DNA of 32,071 nt from Frankia sp. AgB1.9 (GCF_016786355.1 NZ_JADWYX010000109.1:1-32071), one strand, 5' to 3'; numbered from the stretch's first letter, positions 7,078 to 14,605 are shown. The notes: generated from the sequence alone by a model not told the origin. Numbers and translations are program-made.

Positions 7078-8370
7078 CTAGACGTTCGCCTCCAGCGAGG
7101 CCACGGCGCTCGCGGGCACGGCGTCGACCGCCAGGCCGGCCAGCAGGTCGTCGGCCGGGTCGGCCGCGAGCAGGATGGCGGTCAGCTGGTCGCCGGGCTC
7201 GACGACGGTCACGTCCTCGGGGACGACGAGCAGGGCGTTCGCGCCGGCCGCGGCCGACAGGTGATGGGAGCCCTGCCCACCGGCCGAGTGGGCGACCAGC
7301 CCACCGTCGGCGCCACGGCCCACCAGCACCCGCAGGAACGAGCGCTTCGCCGGCGGCGAGGTGAACCGCTCGGCCACGGTGACGACCGGACGAGGCCGGT
7401 CCGGCCCGGTCAGGCCACGCATCCGGCGCAACGCCGGCCGGACGAACAGCTCGAACGACACCAGGGCGCTCACCGGGTTGCCGGGCAGCGTGAAGACGGC
7501 GACGCCGTCGATGACGCCGAAGCCCTGCGGCTGGCCGGGCTGCATCGCGATCCGCTCGAACCGGACCTCGCCGGTCGCGGCCAGCACCTCCTTGACGACG
7601 TCGTGCGCGCCGACGCTCACTCCGCCGGTCGTCACGACCGCGTCCACCTCGGGCAGGATCGCCCGCAGCGCGGCCTCGAACTGGGCCGGGTCGTCGGGCA
7701 CGTCGGTCAGCCGCCGCACCTCGCAGCCGGCCTCGCGGGCCGCCGCGGCCACCGCGTGGCTGTTCGAGTCGACGATCTGGCCTGGGCCGACGGCGTTGCC
7801 GACGGCGACCAGCTCGCTGCCGGTGGACAGCACGGCGACGCGCGGCCGCGGGCGCACCGGCGGCCGGGCGACGTTGATCGCGGCGAGCAGACCGATCTGC
7901 GTGGACCCGAGCACGCTGCCGGCCCGGAGCACCAGGCTGCCGGGGGTGACATCCTCGCCGGCCCGGCGGATGTGCAGGCCGCGACGGGCCGGCTGGTGCA
8001 CCGCGACCGTCTCGGTGCCGCCATCGGTCCATTCGAGCTGAATGACGGTGTCCGCGCCGGGCGGGAAGGGGGCGCCCGTCATGATCCGCACGGCGGTTCC
8101 CGGCGCGACCAGGTCCGGAAGCGCGGCGCCGGCCGCGATCTCGCCGGTTACCGGAAGCCGGACCGGAGCGTCAGGACTGGCCTGCTCGACGTCCGCGGCG
8201 CGCACGGCGTAACCGTCCATCGCCGAGTTGTCGAAACTGGGGAGCGCGATTGTCGCGCGAACATCGGTGGCCAGGGCGCAACCATGCGCGGCCGCCAGCG
8301 GAAGGCGCCGTGCGGGCAGTACCGCGACGGATTCCAGAATGTCCGAAATATGCTCGTCGACCTTTTTCAT
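7078..8370 (-). CDS. glp: Gephyrin-like molybdotransferase Glp (MoeA family)
   Basis: A 430-residue MoeA/gephyrin E-domain protein. MoeA inserts molybdate into adenylylated molybdopterin. In Corynebacterium the paralogue Glp, encoded in this same gene neighbourhood, also binds FtsZ and the membrane receptor GlpR. Visible motifs are P-S-F-D-N-S-A-M-D-G-Y-A-V (44-56), T-T-G-G-V-S-V-G-A-H-D (247-257) and L-P-G-N-P-V-S (295-301), so the catalytic core looks intact. The ATG at 8370 (M-K-K-V-D-E-H) is chosen over the upstream in-frame start at 8451 because homologues begin with this type of helix and GGGAGCGGGG lies just upstream. The moaC ATG follows its stop with no gap. Whether it acts in cofactor synthesis, division or both cannot be told from sequence. 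Confidence 0.88.
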   Translation of the reverse strand: MKKVDEHISDILESVAVLPARRLPLAAAHGCALATDVRATIALPSFDNSAMDGYAVRAADVEQASPDAPVRLPVTGEIAAGAALPDLVAPGTAVRIMTGAPFPPGADTVIQLEWTDGGTETVAVHQPARRGLHIRRAGEDVTPGSLVLRAGSVLGSTQIGLLAAINVARPPVRPRPRVAVLSTGSELVAVGNAVGPGQIVDSNSHAVAAAAREAGCEVRRLTDVPDDPAQFEAALRAILPEVDAVVTTGGVSVGAHDVVKEVLAATGEVRFERIAMQPGQPQGFGVIDGVAVFTLPGNPVSALVSFELFVRPALRRMRGLTGPDRPRPVVTVAERFTSPPAKRSFLRVLVGRGADGGLVAHSAGGQGSHHLSAAAGANALLVVPEDVTVVEPGDQLTAILLAADPADDLLAGLAVDAVPASAVASLEANV

Positions 8371-8671
8371 CGGCGCTTGCCCCGCTCCCTGAAGAACCAC
8401 GCAACTTCGTGGCTGGCCTGGGCGACCGGCCTCTCTCGCGGCGTCCGTCACAAGGCACGACCGGTCGACCGCCGGGTGCGCTGGCGGGCCGAACGATCAC
8501 ACGTCACAGACTGTCGCATGTCCCAGACATCGGAGCGTTCCGGCCGGCACCGCCAGCGTCAAGGGATACGGACGGCCCGTTGTGTCTTAGGAGAGCAGGT
8601 CACGCCCCCGGCGGGCATACGAGCAGCGGAGCCACCAGCGGGGTGCTGGTCAATCGTGAGTCCAGTGCGGA
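8371..8671 (-). terminator. galU-glp spacer with hairpins after galU
   Basis: This 301-bp spacer on the minus strand holds no gene. Just past the galU stop there are two short stems: AGTCC/GGACT overlapping the stop (about 8660-8674) and ACCAGC/GCTGGT with a 5-nt loop (8634-8639 with 8645-8650). No T-run follows. They may attenuate readthrough from galU so that glp-moaC-mog-rimJ is driven mainly by its own promoter in the remainder of the spacer. This is weak structural evidence. Confidence 0.35.
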
Positions 8672-9592
8672 CTAGTTGTCCGCCTTCGGACCGCCGCTGG
8701 CGACGTACTCCTCCAGCCACGGGTAGATCTCGGGGCCCAGGTCGGCCCGCTCGCAGGCCAGCCGGATGACGGCCTTCAGGTAGTCGACCCGGTCGCCAGT
8801 GTCGTAGCGACGGCCCGTGAACACGACGCCGTGCACGGGCTCGCCGACCTCGTCGGCGGCCTGCGCCAGCTCGCGCAGCGCGTCGGTCAGCTGGATCTCG
8901 CCGCCCCGGCCGGGCGGCGTGCGGCGCAGCACCTCGAAGACCTTGGGGGCGAGCACGTAGCGGCCGATGATCGCCAGGTTGCTGGGCGCCTCGTCAGCCG
9001 GCGGCTTCTCGACCAGGTCGCGGATACGCACGGTCTCGTAACGCCCGCCGGCCGCGACCGGCGCCGGATCCACGGTGGCGACGCCGTAGAGCGAGACGAC
9101 CTCCTCGGGCACCTCCATCAGCGCGATCACGCTGCCGCCGAACCGCTCCTGCACGGCGAGCATCTCCTCGAGGAGCGGATCCCGCTCATCGATCAGGTCG
9201 TCGCCGAGAAGCACGGCGAACGGCTCGTCGCCCACGTGCGGGGCGCCGCACAGCACGGCGTGCCCGAGGCCGCGCGGCGCGCCCTGGCGGACCGAGTGCA
9301 CCTCGGCGAGCTCCGCGGACCCACGCACCCGCGCGAGCCGGGCCCCGTCGCCCTTGCGCTCCAGCGCCAGCTCCAACTCGGCATCGCGGTCGAAGTGGTC
9401 CTCGACGGCCTTCTTCGACCGGCTGGTGACGAGCAGGACGTCCCGCAGGCCGGCACGGGCGGCCTCTTCGACCACGTATTCGATGGCAGGGCGGTCTACG
9501 ACGGGCAGCATCTCCTTCGGCACGGCCTTCGTCGCCGGAAGGAACCGGGTCCCGAGGCCCGCAGCCGGAATAACCGCCTTCGTCACTGGCAT
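8672..9592 (-). CDS. galU: UTP-glucose-1-phosphate uridylyltransferase
   Basis: GalU makes UDP-glucose from UTP and glucose 1-phosphate, supplying glycan, trehalose and cell-wall precursors in the cytoplasm. This copy has 306 residues, the normal size. The nucleotide-binding segment I-P-A-A-G-L-G-T-R-F-L-P (8-19) runs into T-K-A-V-P-K-E-M-L-P (21-30), and L-V-E-K-P, G-G-E-I-Q-L-T-D-A and Y-D-T-G-D-R-V-D-Y-L-K signatures follow in order. I choose the ATG at 9592 (M-P-V-T-K-A); an upstream in-frame ATG at 9634 would add 14 residues lacking family resemblance. It is divergent from the folate cyclo-ligase gene across 261 bp. Confidence 0.93.
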   Translation of the reverse strand: MPVTKAVIPAAGLGTRFLPATKAVPKEMLPVVDRPAIEYVVEEAARAGLRDVLLVTSRSKKAVEDHFDRDAELELALERKGDGARLARVRGSAELAEVHSVRQGAPRGLGHAVLCGAPHVGDEPFAVLLGDDLIDERDPLLEEMLAVQERFGGSVIALMEVPEEVVSLYGVATVDPAPVAAGGRYETVRIRDLVEKPPADEAPSNLAIIGRYVLAPKVFEVLRRTPPGRGGEIQLTDALRELAQAADEVGEPVHGVVFTGRRYDTGDRVDYLKAVIRLACERADLGPEIYPWLEEYVASGGPKADN

Positions 9593-9853
9593 AGCCGAAA
9601 CCTTAGTCGGCTCAACTGTCGGCGGCACAGCCATGGGCGCACAGATCGGTTAACACCACACCGGGCCGCGCGGGGCCATCCGGCGGCCCGCGTGGCAACC
9701 GGCCGGACCGCCCGTTCGATCGCCCAGCGGGATCGTTCGCCCACGATCCGGCACGCCTCGGATGACATCCGGTCATCCCGCCGGCGTGGTCGTCGGTGAC
9801 CCTCGCGGCCGGAGTCCTCCCGCCTGACCTCGACTTCGGGCAGTCTTTGACGG

Positions 9854-10549
9854 GTGGGCGAGCAGGACGCGGACGACGCCATCGCCCGCGCGAAATCCGA
9901 CCTGCGCAGCGCGCTGGCCGCCTGCCGCAAGGGCATCGGGCCACGTCCCGGGCCGGGTGCTGGGCTCGGCCAGCCCGGCTCATGGCCGGCGACGGGGCGC
10001 GGACCGGCCGGACCGAGCCCGTCGATCCAGCCGGGACCTCAGACGAGGGCCCAGGAGGCGGTGGACGGCGCCCAGATCGCGCGTCGCGTCCTGTCCCTCC
10101 CGGAGGTCACCTCGGCCGGCCGGATCGCCGCGTTCGTGAGCCTGCCCGGCGAGCCCAGCACGCTGCCGCTGCTGGACGCACTGCGCGCGCACGGCCTGCG
10201 GGTGCTGCTGCCCGTGGTGCGCGGTGATCTCGACCTCGACTTCCGCGAGTACACCGGCACCCTCGTGCCGGGCGCGCTGGGCACCCGGGAGCCACCGCCG
10301 GCGGCCGCGACGGTCGACCTGGCGAGCGCGGACGTCGTCCTGGTCCCGGCGGTGGCCGTCGACCCGCGGGGCCACCGACTCGGCCGGGGTGGTGGCTCCT
10401 ACGACCGCGCGCTGCGTCGGGTCCGCGCCGGCGCGACGCTGGTCGCCGTCGTCGACGAGCACGCGATCGTCGAGGCGGTACCCGTCGCCGAGCACGACCT
10501 GTCCGTCTCGGTGATCGTCACGCCGACCAGGCTGCTCCGCTGCCGGTAG
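9854..10549 (+). CDS. 5-formyltetrahydrofolate cyclo-ligase
   Basis: This enzyme uses ATP to convert 5-formyl-THF to 5,10-methenyl-THF, returning stored folate to one-carbon metabolism. The ATP-binding signature G-R-G-G-G-S-Y-D-R is at 177-185, preceded by V-L-V-P-A-V-A-V-D. An N-terminal helix rich in basic residues (about 9-27) is separated from the main fold (from about residue 68) by a roughly 40-residue Pro/Gly insert that most homologues lack. The start is GTG at 9854. Mycobacteria have the same gene (Rv0992c) next to galU and the zinc-ribbon gene, in the same divergent arrangement. Confidence 0.88.
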   Translation: MGEQDADDAIARAKSDLRSALAACRKGIGPRPGPGAGLGQPGSWPATGRGPAGPSPSIQPGPQTRAQEAVDGAQIARRVLSLPEVTSAGRIAAFVSLPGEPSTLPLLDALRAHGLRVLLPVVRGDLDLDFREYTGTLVPGALGTREPPPAAATVDLASADVVLVPAVAVDPRGHRLGRGGGSYDRALRRVRAGATLVAVVDEHAIVEAVPVAEHDLSVSVIVTPTRLLRCR

Positions 10550-10637
10550 GACAACCGCCCGCGCGGGCGGGCGCCGGAGTGCCCGCGGCCGTGGCGGTGC
10601 ATCCTGGGATGAGAACGAGGGCCGGGCTGTGAGCGTT

Positions 10638-10667
10638 GGCCGGTGGGCCGGCGGCCCCAGACCGGCC
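10638..10667 (+). terminator. Hairpin downstream of the cyclo-ligase gene
   Basis: GGCCGGT (10638-10644) pairs with ACCGGCC (10661-10667), and inside it GGGCC (45-49) pairs with GGCCC (53-57), leaving a CAG bulge. No T-run follows. It lies 88 bp after the cyclo-ligase stop and upstream of the stress promoter of the next gene, so it could insulate the two. Confidence 0.4.
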
Positions 10668-10717
10668 TGGTCAGGGCTCGGTGTGACGGTTCGGATACAG
10701 GTTCGTCGGCCCGAGCC

Positions 10718-10743
10718 GGAACGCGAGCGGGGGTCGAGCGGTT
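10718..10743 (+). promoter_or_regulatory. SigR/SigH-like promoter of the zinc-ribbon gene
   Basis: GGAAC (10718-10722), an 18-bp spacer and GTT (10741-10743, in context GGTTA) match the thiol-stress ECF sigma consensus GGAAT-N18-GTT of Streptomyces SigR, and closely the mycobacterial SigH form GGAAY with SGTTR. Transcription would begin about 10750, inside the CIRCE-like operator that starts at 10748. The motifs are short, so chance occurrence is possible, but spacing and position are right. Confidence 0.55.
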
Positions 10744-10747
10744 AGAG

Positions 10748-10774
10748 TTGGCAGTCGCTAGCTACGAGTGCCAA
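10748..10774 (+). promoter_or_regulatory. CIRCE-like HrcA operator
   Basis: TTGGCAGTC (10748-10756), 9 bp, GAGTGCCAA (10766-10774). The HrcA operator consensus is TTAGCACTC-N9-GAGTGCTAA, so spacing is exact. The right arm has one substitution and the left arm two; the arms pair with each other at 8 of 9 positions. It lies 80 bp upstream of the zinc-ribbon gene start and immediately after the predicted -10 element, where a repressor would block initiation. Confidence 0.75.
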
Positions 10775-10853
10775 ACGGCCTGATCGACCCGGCTTGAGCT
10801 TGGCTAGCTCGACGAGGCCGGCACCTGGCCGGATAGATACAGCGAGGGAGACC

Positions 10854-11204
10854 GTGCCCACTTACCAGTACCGCTGCACCGCCTGTGGCAACGACCTCGA
10901 GGCCGTGCAGAGCTTCAGCGACGCCGCACTGACCGAGTGCCCGGTCTGCGCTGGCCAGTTGCGCAAGGTGTTCAGCTCGGTTGGCCTCGTGTTCAAGGGC
11001 AGCGGGTTCTACAAGACCGACAGCCGGTCCGGCTCGTCGGCGACCGCGCCCGCGCAGCGGAAGGACGGCACGGCCGACACCGGGAGCAAGGAGGCGCCGA
11101 AGACCGACGCCGCCAGCTCACCGTCGACCACGAGCCCGGCCTCGGCGACGGCTCCTGCCACCAGCAGCTCGACCAGCGCGACGTCGTCCGCCAGCGCGGC
11201 CTGA
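10854..11204 (+). CDS. FmdB-family zinc-ribbon protein, Ruc-like
   Basis: A 116-residue cytoplasmic protein. Residues 1-45 form an FmdB-type zinc ribbon with ligands C8-x2-C11 and C29-x2-C32. The rest (from about 55) is an extended Ser/Thr/Ala-rich, low-complexity tail that should be disordered. This is the architecture of mycobacterial Rv0991c (Ruc), a redox-regulated chaperone with an unstructured C terminus whose gene is under HrcA control. The neighbourhood (cyclo-ligase and galU alongside) is also the same. The GTG at 10854 is chosen because the ribbon begins V-P-T-Y-Q-Y directly after it, with GGGAG just upstream. Chaperone activity is inferred from the Ruc parallel; in other bacteria FmdB proteins are only putative regulators. 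Confidence 0.8.
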   Translation: MPTYQYRCTACGNDLEAVQSFSDAALTECPVCAGQLRKVFSSVGLVFKGSGFYKTDSRSGSSATAPAQRKDGTADTGSKEAPKTDAASSPSTTSPASATAPATSSSTSATSSASAA

Positions 11205-11471
11205 CCCACCGCCGCGCAAGGCCACCGCTCGCCACGCGCCGAGGCGTCACCGCCTCGGCGCCGCTGTTCGCGACCGCGCCGCCACGGGGCCCGCTCCGGG
11301 TCGACCGTGGCGGGTCGTCGGTGGACTAATCCAGTCAGATGCCGCAGTCGGGACATTTTGGGCTGCTTTCGAGGCAGGGTTCCGCCACGGAGCAGCTAAA
11401 GCGGTAGCTGGGCTTCCGTTAACGGGCCAACCAAAGCCGTCGGACGCCAAGCGAAGAAGGCGCCGGACGGC

Positions 11472-11551
11472 CCCGGGAAGGCCCATGGCATGGCTTCCCG
11501 GGTACGTCTCGGCGGTCGCTTAGAGCGCGCGGGGCGGCCATTATGGCCGCC
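11472..11551. terminator. Two hairpins between convergent genes
   Basis: CCCGGGAAG (11472-11480) pairs perfectly with CTTCCCGGG (11494-11502). A second element, GGCGGCCATTATGGCCGCC (11533-11551), is a perfect 19-bp palindrome. They lie between the zinc-ribbon gene (plus) and the HTH gene (minus), the natural place for bidirectional termination. The palindrome could also be a protein-binding site. The rest of 11205-11608 shows no gene. Confidence 0.5.
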
Positions 11552-11608
11552 ACGACGCGAAGCCGCCGAAGCTCTCGGAAGAGGTCGGCCGAGTAGAGGA
11601 AGTGCGCG

Positions 11609-11839
11609 CTAGGGCTTTCGGCGCCGGTAGTGCTCGACGATCCAGGCGTCGACCTCGCGCTTGCGCCAGACCCGCGTTCCCTTGGCACCGCTGCCCGCAG
11701 GGGCGTTGATGACCTGCACAGGATCCGGAAACCGCGGATCCTTACGGGTCCAGTAGTCAACCGCCTGCCGCGTGATCTTCAGTTGGAACGCGATGTCCCC
11801 GATGCCGACCAACTGCTCACCGTCGTCCACGGCGGACAT
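11609..11839 (-). CDS. Small MerR/AlpA-like helix-turn-helix protein
   Basis: A 76-residue DNA-binding protein. A G-I-G-D-I-A-F-Q-L-K-I-T-R-Q-A-V-D-Y-W helix-turn-helix spans about residues 12-30, followed by the wing (F-P-D-P-V at about 37-41) and a V-W-R-K-R-E-V-D-A-W-I-V-E-H ending. This is the plan of AlpA/excisionase-like winged HTH proteins. Such proteins often act as excisionases or activators in mobile elements, but also occur alone. The ATG at 11839 gives exactly this domain. Its upstream region (11840-11965), shared with a divergent small gene, is noticeably AT-richer than the rest of the window. No integrase or att site was seen, so membership of a mobile element is unproven. Confidence 0.7.
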   Translation of the reverse strand: MSAVDDGEQLVGIGDIAFQLKITRQAVDYWTRKDPRFPDPVQVINAPAGSGAKGTRVWRKREVDAWIVEHYRRRKP

Positions 11840-11965
11840 CGTAGCCACTTTGCTCTGACGCCAGATAGGCACTGGGTACTGTTTTGCGGTATAGCAATTC
11901 AACCGGACGGAATCCCCGCGCCAACCGCCGCGACGGATCGTCCGGGCGATGAGCAGGATCGGACT

Positions 11966-12247
11966 ATGACGAGCGAGAACGAGGCGGGTAACGACTCGCC
12001 TGTGGTTGATGCCGCCGCCCGCCCCGTCGGCGGATCCGGCCCCGAGGCCGGTACTCGCGAAGCCGCGGGCCCACCCGCCACGACCCAGCCGCCCGCTGCC
12101 GGCGCCCGGCCACGGCTCAGGCCGCGCGACCTCGACTGGGACAACGAGCCAGTGCACGGGCTCGACCCCGAGGACTCGCGCAGCGGCCGGGCCGACAACC
12201 TCGCCCGGCTGCTCGACGACGTCCCCCCGCATCACGTCGACCACTGA
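11966..12247 (+). CDS. Small acidic hypothetical protein
   Basis: A 93-residue protein I cannot assign. Residues 1-50 are Ala/Pro/Gly/Thr-rich and probably disordered. The C-terminal part is acidic and more structured in appearance (R-P-R-D-L-D-W-D-N-E-P-V-H-G-L-D-P-E-D, then a short amphipathic R-A-D-N-L-A-R-L-L-D-D-V helix), which could be a partner-binding motif. ATG at 11966 follows a weak AGGA. It is divergent from the HTH gene across 126 bp. Confidence 0.5.
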   Translation: MTSENEAGNDSPVVDAAARPVGGSGPEAGTREAAGPPATTQPPAAGARPRLRPRDLDWDNEPVHGLDPEDSRSGRADNLARLLDDVPPHHVDH

Positions 12248-12251
12248 CGAG

Positions 12252-12275
12252 CGCCGGCCCGCGGGCTGGCCGGCG
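12252..12275. terminator. Bidirectional hairpin between convergent genes
   Basis: CGCCGGCC (12252-12259) pairs perfectly with GGCCGGCG (12268-12275) around an 8-nt loop. It occupies nearly the whole 31-bp gap between the stop codons at 12247 and 12279, so it can serve both strands. There is no T-run. Confidence 0.6.
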
Positions 12276-12278
12276 GGG

Positions 12279-13067
12279 TCAGCCCAGCGTGGTGGCGACC
12301 TCGGCGAGCAGGTCGGCGAACTGAGCCGGGGCCTCAAGGTGAGCCGCGTGGCCACAGCCCGCCAGCACCCGGACCTCCACCCCGAGCTCCCGGTGCAGCG
12401 CCGCCGCGGCGCGGTGCCGGATCTCCGGTGAGCGCTCGCCGACCGTGACGACGACCGGGCCCGGGGTGGGCCCGGGGGCGGCGGGTTCGAAGCGCAGGAA
12501 CATCGACAGGTCGCGCGCCACGGCGTCGGGATCGATCGGCCCGTCCGTCGGACGCCAGCTGGGACCGTAGAGCGCGCTCCCGAAGGCCGCGACGCCACCG
12601 CTCGCGTACGCCGCGGCCATCGGCGCGAGCAGCCCCGGCAGCAGCGAGCCGACGGCCGGCTCGTGCAGGACCGCGGCGGCCAGCGGCACGCCGGTCGCGA
12701 GCGCGGCCAGGCCCAGCGTCGCGCCACCGCTCACCCCGCCGAACACGACTGCCCGCGACTCCTCCCGGGTCGACGTGACGGCCGCGCCCGAGGCCAGCCA
12801 AGGCGGCGCGGGGGCGCCGACGGGACGGGCAGTGGCCGGCGTCGTCGCGGCGGCCAAGGCGACGGCGTCGCGCACCGCGGCCAGCTCGCTGTCGAGATCC
12901 CCACTGGACGGCCGGTCCGGCGCGAACGCGAGGCGGTCCCCCAGCGCGCGGCGCACGCCGGCCCAGATCGCGCCCGTGGTCGCCGCCCCGTGGAGCAGCA
13001 GGAACGACGGAGCGGGCGTCGTTCTGGCCGTGATCGTCCCCACAGTCACACCTCTCGTCCTGACCAT
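12279..13067 (-). CDS. Alpha/beta-fold hydrolase
   Basis: A 262-residue alpha/beta hydrolase of unknown substrate, probably cytoplasmic. The oxyanion segment L-L-L-H-G-A-A-T-T-G (23-32), nucleophile elbow G-V-S-G-G (111-115, Ser113) and terminal G-C-G-H-A-A-H-L-E-A-P (His240) give the expected order of a Ser-His triad; the acid is probably in the T-V-G-E-R region before the last helix. Residues 82-105 are an Ala/Pro-rich insert before the elbow strand. The ATG at 13067 is listed; GTG at 13049 is a good alternative because AGGACGAGAGGT precedes it. The substrate cannot be inferred. Confidence 0.75.
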   Translation of the reverse strand: MVRTRGVTVGTITARTTPAPSFLLLHGAATTGAIWAGVRRALGDRLAFAPDRPSSGDLDSELAAVRDAVALAAATTPATARPVGAPAPPWLASGAAVTSTREESRAVVFGGVSGGATLGLAALATGVPLAAAVLHEPAVGSLLPGLLAPMAAAYASGGVAAFGSALYGPSWRPTDGPIDPDAVARDLSMFLRFEPAAPGPTPGPVVVTVGERSPEIRHRAAAALHRELGVEVRVLAGCGHAAHLEAPAQFADLLAEVATTLG

Positions 13068-13270
13068 CCGTCATGCGGGCCGTCCGGTCGCCCACCGGGA
13101 ACCCGCCGGCGTCGGGCGTCCCGCGGGCGCGGTCTGGCCGCGCGCCGGGCCCTCGACATCATCGGTCCGCCGGTCCGGGCAGCTTCCCGGGCCGCCGGGG
13201 CCGACCCAGGAACGTAACAATCGGCTGGTTGATCGGAAACACGGGAATCTTTACCGTCACCTGCATGTAC

Positions 13271-13292
13271 ACGAGCCTGTATACAGGTTCGT
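13271..13292. promoter_or_regulatory. Near-perfect palindrome, candidate GntR operator
   Basis: A 22-bp inverted repeat with 10 of 11 base pairs matching, core CCTGTATACAGG (13276-13287) flanked by ACGA and TCGT arms. It is in the 412-bp divergent region (13068-13479) between the hydrolase and GntR genes, 188 bp upstream of the GntR start. FadR-type GntR proteins bind short palindromes of this size, and autoregulation is common. The remainder of the region shows no gene. Confidence 0.5.
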
Positions 13293-13479
13293 ATTCGGGG
13301 GGATGGGTGTTGCGCAGTGTCCGAAGTTCCCCGTCCGCCGCCGCGGCGGCGGGCCGGTGGTCGTCGAGCGGTAGGCCCTCGTCGGGCCGACCTAACTCGG
13401 GGGCCGCTGCTCGGCCGGACCGGTTGGACGCGAGCGTCGATCAGGCACGCGGCGGCGACGGGTCGGTCTTCGATGGCGG

Positions 13480-14301
13480 ATGCTCGGCGTCATGACACCG
13501 ACGCAGCCGCCGACGGCCCGACCGTCGAGTGCGCAACCGACCGCGGGGCGGCCGTCGACTGCGCAGGCGCCCACCGACCGATTCACGCCGCGACCGCCAT
13601 CGGCCCGAGGCGCCACGACCGGCAACCTGCGGGAACACGCCTACGTCGGGCTGCGACAGCGGCTGATGGCGGGCGAGTTCTCCTTCCGCGACCGGCTGAC
13701 CGAGGAACGGCTCGCCGCCCTGCTCGGGGTCTCCCGGACGCCGGTGCGAGAGGCGCTCACCCGGCTGGCTGGAGACGGCCTGGTCGAGAAGCGACTGGAC
13801 GGGGGCTACTACCCGGCCGAGCCGGATCTCGACGGCCTGCGCGACCTCTACGAGATTCGGGTCGTCCTCGAGCTTCACAGCCTGGAACGGGCACTGGAAT
13901 CCGGCGTCCCGCACGACCCCGCACTGCTGGAACCACTGCGCGAGAACTGGGAGGCGCTGCGCCAGGCGCCGCCCGACCCTGACCCGTCCTTTGTCGCGCT
14001 TGACGAAGGATTCCACCTCACACTCTGCCGTGCGTCTGGCAACGTCGAGCTGGCCAACATGCTCGACGCCATCAACGCCAGGATCCGGCCCGTTCGGATG
14101 CACGACTTCCTCACCGAAGACCGCATCCACATGACCATTGAGCAGCATCTCGACATCGTCGAGACGGTGCTCGGCGGCGACCTGCCCGAGGCGGTGCGCA
14201 AGCTGCGCAACCACGTCGGCGAGTCGATGGAGGTCGTGGAGAAGCGGGCCGCTAGCGCAATCACCCAGATGGCGCTCCGCCGAGGCCGCTCGCCGCGCTG
14301 A
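13480..14301 (+). CDS. GntR-family regulator, FadR/FCD subfamily
   Basis: A 273-residue transcriptional regulator. Residues 1-47 are a Pro/Thr/Ala-rich extension. A winged HTH follows at about 48-114 (R-L-T-E-E-R-L-A-A-L-L-G-V-S-R-T-P-V-R-E-A-L recognition region), then a helical FCD ligand-binding domain at about 120-260. The FCD metal ligands are present as D175, H179, H223 and H245, so it should bind a metal with a carboxylate-type ligand. The start is ATG 13480 or ATG 13492; neither has a strong ribosome site. The transporter operon begins 305 bp downstream in the same direction, and I infer that this protein controls it. Confidence 0.85.
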   Translation: MLGVMTPTQPPTARPSSAQPTAGRPSTAQAPTDRFTPRPPSARGATTGNLREHAYVGLRQRLMAGEFSFRDRLTEERLAALLGVSRTPVREALTRLAGDGLVEKRLDGGYYPAEPDLDGLRDLYEIRVVLELHSLERALESGVPHDPALLEPLRENWEALRQAPPDPDPSFVALDEGFHLTLCRASGNVELANMLDAINARIRPVRMHDFLTEDRIHMTIEQHLDIVETVLGGDLPEAVRKLRNHVGESMEVVEKRAASAITQMALRRGRSPR

Positions 14302-14477
14302 AGCCGTGACATCGCCACCCCGCTCGTCGCCGTTGTCGGCTGCCCGGACGCAGAAATCCCGGTAGCCGGCTGATCGGTCGCGCGCGCGGCGGCCGCACGG
14401 CAATCCGGTCTGGCCTCGCCCGACGCGCTCCTGGGCCACGTACAGGCGCCAGAAGAAGGGTCGCGATGTCAGCCACG

Positions 14478-14495
14478 TTCGGGCGTTGGCCCGAA
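14478..14495 (+). promoter_or_regulatory. Palindrome upstream of the transporter operon
   Basis: TTCGGGC, a GTTG loop, and GCCCGAA form a perfect 7-bp stem 111 bp before the ATPase start. It could be a terminator of the GntR gene or an operator for the transporter. It does not resemble the palindrome at 13271-13292. The rest of the 304-bp spacer 14302-14605 shows no gene. Confidence 0.35.
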
Positions 14496-14605
14496 ACAAT
14501 CCCTCGGCCACCCGCCGCCGGAAACCCGTCCCGACCAGCTGCCAGCCGGTCGCAAAGCCCGGCTGGTGGCCGCGGCCGGATCGACGCCGTCACCGGGAGC
14601 CGGCC

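Noticed and set aside
6454..8769. 771-codon plus-strand open frame across moaC and glp
   Set aside because: Antisense shadow of well-recognised minus-strand enzymes; no domain and no ribosome site.
11205..11608. Search for a partner gene after the zinc-ribbon gene, as with Rv0990c in mycobacteria
   Set aside because: No frame here resembles a second gene; only hairpins were found.
11840..12727. Upstream extension of the HTH gene to 372 codons
   Set aside because: The extension is antisense to the small acidic gene and the hydrolase gene and is Arg/Ser/Pro-rich; the HTH domain fits exactly from the ATG at 11839.
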